Assembly (NCBI GenBank): GCA_947627815.1
Contig: CANQXN010000013.1
Span: 1-19,492 of the forward strand
DNA length: 19,492 nt
Direction: 5' to 3'
DNA from: an uncultured Clostridia bacterium
Lineage (GTDB): Bacteria > Bacillota > Clostridia > Oscillospirales > CAG-272
Position numbers and translations under genes: made by a program. The notes under the pieces are model-generated. The model worked only from the letters and a program-made list of their open reading frames with translations, made no database searches and was not told the origin of the DNA. This document shows positions 6,353 through 13,447 of this stretch, piece by piece; position 1 is the first letter of the stretch, and each line of letters opens with the position of its first letter.

Positions 6353-7390
6353 ATGGATCGTTTTTATGCGGATTATGCTGTGAAACAGACCTTTGAACTA
6401 TTGAAAATTGATAGCCCCACCGGATTTACCGCTGCGGCGGTTGATTGGGTAAAAGCCGCTTTCTCCTCGTTGGGATATCCGGTTGTCCTCACGGAAAAAG
6501 GCGGCGTTTTGGTTACACTTGGCGGTGAAGATGAGAAAAACGCGCTTCTTCTGGAAGCGCATACCGATACCTTGGGCGCCATGGTGGCGGAAATCAAAGG
6601 AAACGGGCGTCTCCGCCTGACGCCTTTGGGTGGAATGCGCGCCGAGAACGGAGAGGCGGAAAATCTACGCCTCTATACCAGAAGCGGCAAGGTTTACGAA
6701 GGGACGCTCCAACTCTGCAATGCTTCGGTTCATGTGAACGGTCGTTACGGTGAAACGGCGCGCAATTTTAATACCACAGAGGTGGTTCTGGATGAAGATG
6801 TCTCTTCCGCCCAACAGACGCGGGATCTCGGCATTGAAGTGGGGGATATCGTCTGCTTTGATCCCAAAACACGCTTGACCGATTCCGGCTATATCAAAAG
6901 CCGTTTTCTGGATGATAAATTGTCGGTGGGCATTCTGCTCGGTTTGGCCAAATATATCAAAGATAAGTCGCTCGTCTTACCGCGCAAAGTCTATGCGCAT
7001 ATTACGGTCTATGAAGAAGTGGGACACGGCGGCGCCGCTTCCCTGCCCGTCGGCGTTACCGAGGCGATCAGTGTGGACATGGGGTGCGTAGGAGACGGAT
7101 TGAATTGCACAGAGAAAAAGGTTTCGATCTGTGTCAAGGATTCCGGCGGTCCATACAACTATGAGATCGTAAGCAAACTGATCGCCGCCGCGCAAAAAGA
7201 AGGCGCTGATTATGCGTTGGATGTTTATCCTCATTACGGCTCTGATGTGGAAGCAACGCTCTCCGCCGGCGCGGATGTCAGACACGGACTGATTGGCGCC
7301 GGCGTCTATGCCAGCCACGGCTATGAACGCAGTCATGTGGATGGCGTATATCATACCTTGAAAGTGTTGAAAGGATACCTGAATATCTGA
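6353..7390 (+). CDS. M42 family metallo-aminopeptidase
   Basis: A cytoplasmic di-metal aminopeptidase (345 aa) of the glutamyl-aminopeptidase/cellulase-like M42 family. These usually form a dodecameric tetrahedral (TET) particle that trims short peptides. The metal and catalytic residues appear in family order: HTD (H70, D72), FLDDK (D187, D188), EE (221-222) in VYEEVGHGG, D242 in SVDMG, and H322 in ASHGYE. The domain with the PDZ-like insertion lies between about 85 and 175. The frame is open upstream to 5840 but runs through tRNA-Pro. The ATG at 6353 has AAAGGAG 8 nt before it and starts where the family starts. The gene is monocistronic, with an exact-consensus promoter and a strong terminator. 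Substrate preference cannot be read from sequence. Confidence 0.93.
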   Translation: MDRFYADYAVKQTFELLKIDSPTGFTAAAVDWVKAAFSSLGYPVVLTEKGGVLVTLGGEDEKNALLLEAHTDTLGAMVAEIKGNGRLRLTPLGGMRAENGEAENLRLYTRSGKVYEGTLQLCNASVHVNGRYGETARNFNTTEVVLDEDVSSAQQTRDLGIEVGDIVCFDPKTRLTDSGYIKSRFLDDKLSVGILLGLAKYIKDKSLVLPRKVYAHITVYEEVGHGGAASLPVGVTEAISVDMGCVGDGLNCTEKKVSICVKDSGGPYNYEIVSKLIAAAQKEGADYALDVYPHYGSDVEATLSAGADVRHGLIGAGVYASHGYERSHVDGVYHTLKVLKGYLNI

Positions 7391-7396
7391 GTTTCG

Positions 7397-7438
7397 ATAT
7401 ACAAAAACACCCGCTCTTCAGCGGGTGTTTTTGTATAT
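7397..7438. terminator. Bidirectional terminator, M42 gene and ligA operon
   Basis: A perfect 19-bp stem (7397-7415 with 7420-7438) has the loop CTTC. T-runs on both strands let it end the M42 transcript (+) and the long minus-strand operon. Confidence 0.92.
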
Positions 7439-7448
7439 GTGTTTCGGA

Positions 7449-7565
7449 TTACAGCATCTGTATCAATGCCACAACAACACCGGCCACCATCAAAAGCCCA
7501 AGAACAAGACATACGATTTTGACCCAGAGTTTTGAAGTGGATTCGGCTCCATTCTTTTTCGCCAT
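7449..7565 (-). CDS. Small single-pass membrane peptide, 38 aa
   Basis: The peptide begins MAKKNGAESTSKLW and continues into a hydrophobic helix from about residue 13 to the end. A basic, polar N-terminus followed by one membrane segment predicts an inserted mini-protein with its N-terminus in the cytoplasm. GGGAGG lies 9 nt before the ATG at 7565, a strong site. The gene begins 66 nt after the parC-like stop and ends 11 nt before the shared terminator, so it is the last cistron of the ligA operon. It resembles in size and layout the short one-helix proteins of Firmicutes (DUF4044 or Prli42 types), but I cannot assign it to one. Function unknown. Confidence 0.72.
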   Translation of the reverse strand: MAKKNGAESTSKLWVKIVCLVLGLLMVAGVVVALIQML

Positions 7566-7631
7566 TACGAAATTCCTCCCATTTGATTTATTTTAAATTT
7601 TTATTGATTGTTTTGCTTCCGATCCGGGCGT

Positions 7632-9878
7632 TCAAAGCAACGAAAGCTGCTGTTTTTGAATATCCCGTTCTGTCAGCTTGATCCCCGCGGCAGGCACTTT
7701 GATCCGCCGATAGGCCAACGGATTTTCATACGGACACGCCTCCGCCAAAAAGGCTTCCACGATTTTGTTTCCTTTTTTTACAGTAAAAATCTGTTGCCCG
7801 CGAGCGGTGCGTGTGGCGCTCTGGGGAATCAAAGAAGACTGTACCGTGATGGCCGTGCCGGCGGCGGAAACCAATACCAGATCCACCGGCTTATCCCCTT
7901 CATAAAAAGCGGCAATCAAGGGCGACGCCATGGAATAGGCGGCGGTCAGCTTGCTTCGAGCCGATTTTGTCTCATAAGCCGATAGCGGCACTTTAACCGC
8001 TTTTCCATTTTCAAAAACAAAAATGATATTATGCTTTTCGGGATAGGAATCGATGCTTTTTCCGAAAACGCAATGTTCATCCGGATCAAATTTGAGTTTG
8101 GCCGCCACAAAATCGCCAAGCGCCGAGGCTTTACAGCATTCAAAGGCAGAAACCTGGGATTTGTAACACATGCCTTTGTCGGAAAAGAAGATCAACTTTT
8201 TGCCGTTATCCGATTCCTCCATGCTCCGTAAAGCGTCGCCTTCTTTGAATTTCAATTCATCGGAACCGCGCAGCGACTGCATGGTGATTTTTTTCAGATA
8301 GCCGTGCTTGGAAAGCACGAGCCGTACCGGATAAACATCGAGTTCGGGCGCCGTTTTTTGCGCCGGTCTAACTTCATCGTCGTACACCAACTGTGTGCGG
8401 CGCGGCATACCATATTTTCGCTTGATCTCCATTAACTGTTTGGCAATATATTTTTTCAGTCTGGCTTCGGAAGCGATCAGATCGCTTAAATCGGCGATCT
8501 CCTGCCGCAGTTCCTCTATCTCTTTAACGCGATCAAGGATATACTCTTTGTTCAGATTCCGCAATTTGATTTCGGCGATATATTCCGCCTGAATCTCGTC
8601 GATAGAAAACCCTTTCATAAGATTCGGCACAACATCCTTGTCGCTCTTGGTTTCCCGTACGATTTTGATGGCGAGATCAATGTCTAAAAGTATTTTGCCA
8701 AGCCCGACCAGAAGATGCATCCGATCCTGTTTTTTCTTCAGATCATAGTTTAATTCGCGTTTGACGCATGTCATGCGGAACCGGATCCACTCTTTCAGAA
8801 TACCGACAATGCCCGTTTGAACCGGCGCGCCGTCAATCAGCACATTGAAATTGCAGGAAAAATCGTCCTGCAGAGCCGTCAGCCCGAACAGTTTTTCCAT
8901 CAAAGCGTCGGGATCCACGCCCCGCCTGAGATCGAGCGTCAGTTTGAAACCGGAAACATCGATTTCGTCCCGAAAATCCGAGATTTCCTTCAGTTTGTTT
9001 TCTTTGACCAGATCCACTAACTTTTTCATGATAATTTCCACCGTGGTGGAATACGGAATCTGGAGAATATCGATGCAGTTCTGTGTTTTATCGTAAACAT
9101 AACGCGCCCGCATACGAAATGTGCCGCGTCCGGTCTCATATATTTTCAAAAGCTGATCGCGATTATAGATCAAGTATCCGCCGCCGGGAAAATCCGGCGC
9201 TTTGATCACATCCATCAGGTCTTCTGCCGTCGTGTCGGGATTTTTCAGGATCATGATCGTTCCGTCGCAGATTTCCGCCAGGTTAAAGGAGCAAATGCGG
9301 CTGGCCATACCAACGGCAATCCCCATATTCGAAGAGACAAGAATATTGGGAAACGCTGTCGGCAGCAGAACGGGTTCCTTCAAGGTATTATCATAGTTCG
9401 GCACCATGTCTACGGCGTCTTTGTCAATGCCGCCGAAAATCTCCGCGCAGAAAGGATCCAATTTGACTTCGGTATAGCGGGACGCCGCATACGCCATATC
9501 ACTGCTGTACTGTTTGCCGAAACTCCCCTTCGAATCAATAAAAGGGTGCAGCAGAGACTCGTTGCCCCGGGTCAAGCGCACCATGGTTTCATAAATCGAG
9601 GCGTCGCCGTGCGGATGCAATTTCATGGTAGCGCCCACCACATTGGCGCTTTTTGTCCGTGGTCCTGTCATCAACCCCATTTTATACATAGTATACAAAA
9701 CCTTGCGGTGCGCAGGCTTGAATCCGTCAATTTCCGGAATGGCTCTGGAGATAATGACGCTCATCGCATACGGCATGTAGTTTTTTTCAATGGTTTCCGT
9801 TATCTTCTGATCTGTGATCGGCGCTTCCGTCGAAAACAGCTCATCCGGGGAAAGTTCCTGTTTTTTCTTTTTTGCCAT
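7632..9878 (-). CDS. parC: Type IIA topoisomerase subunit A (ParC-like)
   Basis: The DNA breakage-reunion subunit (748 aa) of topoisomerase IV or a gyrase-like enzyme, acting as A2B2 with a GyrB/ParE ATPase subunit. The winged-helix region includes HRKVLYTMY (58-66) and the quinolone-binding segment HPHGDASIYE (88-97). The catalytic tyrosine is Y135 in AASRYTEV. A tower and long coiled-coil extend to about 490, and a degenerate beta-pinwheel C-terminal domain follows. No GyrA box (QRRGGKG-like) is visible, which favours topo IV over gyrase. The residue equivalent to GyrA S83 is alanine (A93). A purine-rich GGAAAGG lies just upstream of the ATG at 9878. No parE is adjacent: the gene follows tsaC in the ligA operon. 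Exact ParC or GyrA orthology is uncertain. Confidence 0.88.
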   Translation of the reverse strand: MAKKKKQELSPDELFSTEAPITDQKITETIEKNYMPYAMSVIISRAIPEIDGFKPAHRKVLYTMYKMGLMTGPRTKSANVVGATMKLHPHGDASIYETMVRLTRGNESLLHPFIDSKGSFGKQYSSDMAYAASRYTEVKLDPFCAEIFGGIDKDAVDMVPNYDNTLKEPVLLPTAFPNILVSSNMGIAVGMASRICSFNLAEICDGTIMILKNPDTTAEDLMDVIKAPDFPGGGYLIYNRDQLLKIYETGRGTFRMRARYVYDKTQNCIDILQIPYSTTVEIIMKKLVDLVKENKLKEISDFRDEIDVSGFKLTLDLRRGVDPDALMEKLFGLTALQDDFSCNFNVLIDGAPVQTGIVGILKEWIRFRMTCVKRELNYDLKKKQDRMHLLVGLGKILLDIDLAIKIVRETKSDKDVVPNLMKGFSIDEIQAEYIAEIKLRNLNKEYILDRVKEIEELRQEIADLSDLIASEARLKKYIAKQLMEIKRKYGMPRRTQLVYDDEVRPAQKTAPELDVYPVRLVLSKHGYLKKITMQSLRGSDELKFKEGDALRSMEESDNGKKLIFFSDKGMCYKSQVSAFECCKASALGDFVAAKLKFDPDEHCVFGKSIDSYPEKHNIIFVFENGKAVKVPLSAYETKSARSKLTAAYSMASPLIAAFYEGDKPVDLVLVSAAGTAITVQSSLIPQSATRTARGQQIFTVKKGNKIVEAFLAEACPYENPLAYRRIKVPAAGIKLTERDIQKQQLSLL

Positions 9879-9943
9879 AATCGCCTTTCCTGTTCTTCTT
9901 TTTATCGATGCCTTGCCATGATGCCATTCTTTTAATGTTGTCT

Positions 9944-10993
9944 TTAAAGCCGCAGAACGGTATATCCCGATGCCTTTACCAAACGGTTGTACAAAGCAAG
10001 TCCGATGTTGTCTGTCGCCGGGAGTGCGGCGTATACCCGCCGGATTTCCGGATGCTCATCCAGCGTCCGTAAAAGCGTAAACAGACGGTGAGCCTGCGTG
10101 AGGCGATCCCCTTCTTTACCGAGAGAAAGCACGGTGACATCGGGTTTTTGCCCCAAAACTTCCGACTTCATTTCATCGGTCAGAAGGAGCGCCGTGCCAG
10201 CGTCCGCCCGTTGCTCCATATAGGTAACAACGCGTTCCCTCGATCCGTCCAGTAAAATAACCTCCGCCTTTGGCGCATAATGACGGTATTTCATGCCGGG
10301 CGCTAACGGTTGTTCGTTTTCGCCCAACTTTTGCGTAACGGCTTTATCCAACACGACGGAAAAACCGTTTTGCTCAAGCATTTCTACGGTAATAGCACCC
10401 GGTCTCAAGAGTTTGACGGTGTGATCGTCTACCGGAAGCAGAATCGTGGACTCCAATCCGAAATCGCAGTCACCGCCGTCCAGAATCATATCGATCCTGC
10501 CGTTCATGTCTTCTATCACATGAGAAGCGTTGGTGCAGGACGGCCTACCGGAACGGTTAGCGCTGGGCGCCGCCACAGGTCCCGCCACATAGGTCAAAAG
10601 CTGATGTGCCATCGGATGAACGGGGACGCGGATCGCCACGGTCTGTAAGCCTCCCGTGACGGTATCGGGAATCAGTGGCTTTTTGGGCAGGATGACGGTC
10701 AAAGGCCCCGGCATAAACAGCGATGCCAATTTTTCAAAGCAAAAAGACACCTCTGCATAAAGAGCGGCTTGAGAGGGATTGGCCAGATGAAGGATCAATG
10801 GGTTGTCCGACGGACGGCCCTTGGCTTTATAAATTTTTGCCGCCGCAGTCGCATCCAATGCCGAAGCGCCCAAACCATACACCGTTTCTGTTGGAAACGC
10901 CACCAATCCGCCGGCGCAAAGTAAGGCGGCGGCACGCCGCAAATCCCGGTCTGTCGGCGAATGTATGATTTCCGTGACAAGTTTTGGTTCCAT
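9944..10993 (-). CDS. tsaC: L-threonylcarbamoyladenylate synthase (Sua5 type)
   Basis: This enzyme uses threonine, bicarbonate and ATP to make threonylcarbamoyl-AMP, the first step of the universal t6A37 modification of ANN-decoding tRNAs; TsaB/D/E complete it. The YrdC fold carries PTETVYGLG (34-42), KAKGRPSDNPL (56-66) with the Lys/Arg pair that binds substrate, and SANRSG (144-149). The conserved linker APGMKYRHYAP (231-241) leads into the C-terminal Sua5 domain. At 349 aa it is the two-domain Sua5/YwlC type rather than short TsaC. The start at 10993 lies 9 nt after the prfA stop, with a distant GAGGA. Its place next to prfA is common in Firmicutes, but prmC is missing between them. Confidence 0.95.
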   Translation of the reverse strand: MEPKLVTEIIHSPTDRDLRRAAALLCAGGLVAFPTETVYGLGASALDATAAAKIYKAKGRPSDNPLILHLANPSQAALYAEVSFCFEKLASLFMPGPLTVILPKKPLIPDTVTGGLQTVAIRVPVHPMAHQLLTYVAGPVAAPSANRSGRPSCTNASHVIEDMNGRIDMILDGGDCDFGLESTILLPVDDHTVKLLRPGAITVEMLEQNGFSVVLDKAVTQKLGENEQPLAPGMKYRHYAPKAEVILLDGSRERVVTYMEQRADAGTALLLTDEMKSEVLGQKPDVTVLSLGKEGDRLTQAHRLFTLLRTLDEHPEIRRVYAALPATDNIGLALYNRLVKASGYTVLRL

Positions 10994-11002
10994 GATGTTT
11001 TT

Positions 11003-12067
11003 TTATTCCTCGTGACGCGTCTTTAACTTTTCGGCCGTATCAGCGGCAATCAGTGCATCGATCATACCGCCGATCTCACCGTTCATAAAGCTTTCCAGCG
11101 AGTAAAGTGTCAAGCCGATGCGATGATCTGTAATCCGCCCTTGAGGGAAGTTATAAGTGCGGATCCGTTCTGAGCGATCGCCGGTTCCTACCTGGCTTTT
11201 TCGATCTCCCGCGATTTTTTCGGATTGTTCCCGTAATTTTATATCATAAAGCTTGGTTCGAAGCATGGCCAGCGCTTTTTCTTTATTTTGCAGTTGACTG
11301 CGTTCTTCCTGACACTCTACCACAATACCGGACGGCTTATGCAGAATGCGGATCGCAGACTCTGTTTTATTGATATGCTGTCCGCCGGCGCCGCTGGATT
11401 TACAGGATTCAATCACAAGATCCTGCGGGAGTATTTCAACCTCTACTTCCTCGGCCTCGGGAAGCACCGCGACCGTCACGGTAGAAGTGTGAATTCGTCC
11501 GCTGCTCTCGGTTTCCGGAACCCGTTGCACCCGGTGAACGCCGCTTTCAAATTTAAAGCGACTGTAGGCGCCGTCTCCCTTAACCATAAACGACACTTCT
11601 TTAAATCCACCAAGCCCGGTTTCATTGACGCCGAGAAGGTCATAGCGGAAGCCGGCAGAAACGGCATACATCGTATACATCCGATAAAGAGCCGCCGCAA
11701 ACAGCGCCGCCTCTTCTCCGCCGGCGCCGCCGCGGATTTCCACAATCACATTTCTGTCATCGTTCGGATCGCGCGGGAGAAGCATCACTTTAATTTCTTC
11801 TTCCAGCGATGCAATTTGCGCTTTGGCAGACAGATATTCATCTTCGGCAATCTCTCGAAAGTCGGGATCTGTCATAAGCTCTGCGGCTTCTTTTTGAGAA
11901 ATGAGCACATTGCGATAGGCACGAAATTTTTCAATCAGAGGCGTTAAGGCTTTCCGCTCTCTCATCAGCCGCCGATATTCATCCTGACGGCCAACGATGG
12001 CGGGATCGTTCAGTCTTTCACCGATTTCTTCGTACCGCTTTTCCGCTTCTTCCAGCTTAGCAAACAC
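11003..12067 (-). CDS. prfA: Peptide chain release factor 1
   Basis: RF1 (354 aa, usual length about 355-360) recognises UAA and UAG in the ribosomal A site and triggers peptide release. The codon-reading loop carries PET (184-186), a form of the RF1 P-x-T tripeptide; RF2 would have SPF. The catalytic GGQ is at 228-230 in SSGAGGQHINKTES. Q230 is the residue methylated by PrmC in other bacteria. The start codon is GTG at 12067, supported by AAGGGAG 8 nt upstream; no in-frame ATG fits the conserved N-terminus. It is the third cistron of the ligA operon, 64 nt after obgE, with a hairpin in the gap. Confidence 0.96.
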   Translation of the reverse strand: MFAKLEEAEKRYEEIGERLNDPAIVGRQDEYRRLMRERKALTPLIEKFRAYRNVLISQKEAAELMTDPDFREIAEDEYLSAKAQIASLEEEIKVMLLPRDPNDDRNVIVEIRGGAGGEEAALFAAALYRMYTMYAVSAGFRYDLLGVNETGLGGFKEVSFMVKGDGAYSRFKFESGVHRVQRVPETESSGRIHTSTVTVAVLPEAEEVEVEILPQDLVIESCKSSGAGGQHINKTESAIRILHKPSGIVVECQEERSQLQNKEKALAMLRTKLYDIKLREQSEKIAGDRKSQVGTGDRSERIRTYNFPQGRITDHRIGLTLYSLESFMNGEIGGMIDALIAADTAEKLKTRHEE

Positions 12068-12081
12068 GCGCTTTTCTCCCT
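12068..12081 (-). promoter_or_regulatory. prfA ribosome site deciding a GTG start
   Basis: On the minus strand AAGGGAG precedes GTG by 8 nt. This supports the non-ATG start of RF1. Confidence 0.75.
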
Positions 12082-12100
12082 TCGCCCAAACAAGACTATG

Positions 12101-12130
12101 CTATTTCGGCATTATTGCGCCGCAAAATAG
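12101..12130 (-). other. Hairpin between obgE and prfA
   Basis: CTATTT/AAATAG and CGGC/GCCG pair with a 2-nt bulge, starting one base after the obgE stop codon. No U-run follows, so it is not a standard terminator. It may stabilise or punctuate the operon mRNA. Confidence 0.4.
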
Positions 12131-12131
12131 T

Positions 12132-13403
12132 TTATGTTACAAAGTCAAATTCAAAGTCATAAATAGAAACGGTATCGCCATCCACGGCTCCGTTTTCTAC
12201 CAGCGCATCAATCACGCCATTTTTTCGCAGGATTCTCTGAAAGTACATGAGCGATTCCCTGTCATCAAAATTGATATTACCCATCACACGATAGAGCCAA
12301 TCCCCTTCCACCACATAAACACCGTTTTCTTTTCTGACCGTAAAGTCATGGTTGGCAGGATCGGCGGGATCTTCCGTAATATATTCAGATTCGTAAGTTT
12401 TCACAGGCGGCAGGGTTGAAAGTGTCTGATATGTCAACTCCAACAGATCTTTGACATTTTCGCCGGTAACAGCCGATATGAAAACGACCGGCACGCCCGC
12501 CTTCTCGGCATTTTGCCGAAAAGTAGATAGCTGTGCGGGATCTTCCACCAAATCGCATTTATTGGCGGCAAGAATTTGCTTTTGTTTTGCCAGTTCCGGG
12601 CTGTATTGGTAAAGTTCCCGGTTAATCAACTGGACATCTTCCCAAGGATCGCGCCCTTCCCGTCCAGACACATCCACCACATGAACCAAAAGACGGCACC
12701 GATCCACATGTTTGAGAAATTCATGTCCTAACCCCAACCCTTGGGAGGCGCCCTCGATCAGTCCCGGAATATCCGCCGCGACAAATGCGCGTTCACCGGA
12801 CAGCTCTACTACGCCGACAGAAGGTTCCAATGTCGTAAAATGATAGTCCGCGATTTTCGGACGCGCCGATGAAATACGCGCGAGAAGTGAAGATTTTCCA
12901 ACATTGGGCAGTCCGACAAAGCCAACATCGGCAATGAGCTTGAGTTCAAGAATCACATCTTTGACCTCGCCCAAAAGACCGGATTTGGCAAATCGCGGGA
13001 TCTGACGGGTCGGCGTAGCAAAATGGCGATTACCCCAACCGCCTTTGCCGCCTTTACAAATGAGAAAATCGCCGGCTTCGGACATATCTTTGATGACAAG
13101 ACCGCTTTCGGCATCCTTGATCACAGTTCCCAAAGGAACCGGCAGGATCAGATCGGCGCCGTTGGCGCCGTGAAATTTCATAGTGCCGCCGTTTTCGCCG
13201 TTTTTGGCTTTGAATTTTCGTTTATAGCGATAAAATGTCAGTGTATTAGCACCTTCATCCACGCGGAAAATGATACTGCCGCCTTTGCCGCCATCGCCGC
13301 CATCCGGCCCGCCGTGAGAAATATATTTTTCCCGATGGAAGGAAACAGCGCCGTTCCCTCCGTTTCCCGCCTCTAAATGGATTTTAACATTATCAAATAA
13401 CAT
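12132..13403 (-). CDS. obgE: Obg family GTPase
   Basis: An essential GTPase (423 aa) that binds the 50S subunit late in assembly and links ribosome maturation to nutrient state and, in B. subtilis, to sporulation. The N-terminal glycine-rich Obg fold spans about 1-158 (HGGPDGGDGGKGG at 30-42). The G domain carries G1 GLPNVGKSS (164-172), G3 DIPG (211-214), G4 NKCD (281-284) and G5 SAVTG (310-314). A C-terminal OCT domain covers about 340-423, as in B. subtilis Obg (428 aa). The ATG at 13403 is preceded by AAGGG at 6 nt. It lies 44 nt after ligA. In many Firmicutes obg sits beside ribosomal protein genes rplU-rpmA, which are not here. Confidence 0.97.
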   Translation of the reverse strand: MLFDNVKIHLEAGNGGNGAVSFHREKYISHGGPDGGDGGKGGSIIFRVDEGANTLTFYRYKRKFKAKNGENGGTMKFHGANGADLILPVPLGTVIKDAESGLVIKDMSEAGDFLICKGGKGGWGNRHFATPTRQIPRFAKSGLLGEVKDVILELKLIADVGFVGLPNVGKSSLLARISSARPKIADYHFTTLEPSVGVVELSGERAFVAADIPGLIEGASQGLGLGHEFLKHVDRCRLLVHVVDVSGREGRDPWEDVQLINRELYQYSPELAKQKQILAANKCDLVEDPAQLSTFRQNAEKAGVPVVFISAVTGENVKDLLELTYQTLSTLPPVKTYESEYITEDPADPANHDFTVRKENGVYVVEGDWLYRVMGNINFDDRESLMYFQRILRKNGVIDALVENGAVDGDTVSIYDFEFDFVT

Positions 13404-13447
13404 GATCGACCCTTTTTTCTTTCTGTCAACCTTTTTACCCTATCATT

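Noticed and set aside
11288..11947. 219-aa frame antisense to prfA
   Set aside because: RF1 on the other strand is complete with GGQ and PET motifs. This frame has no recognisable domain.
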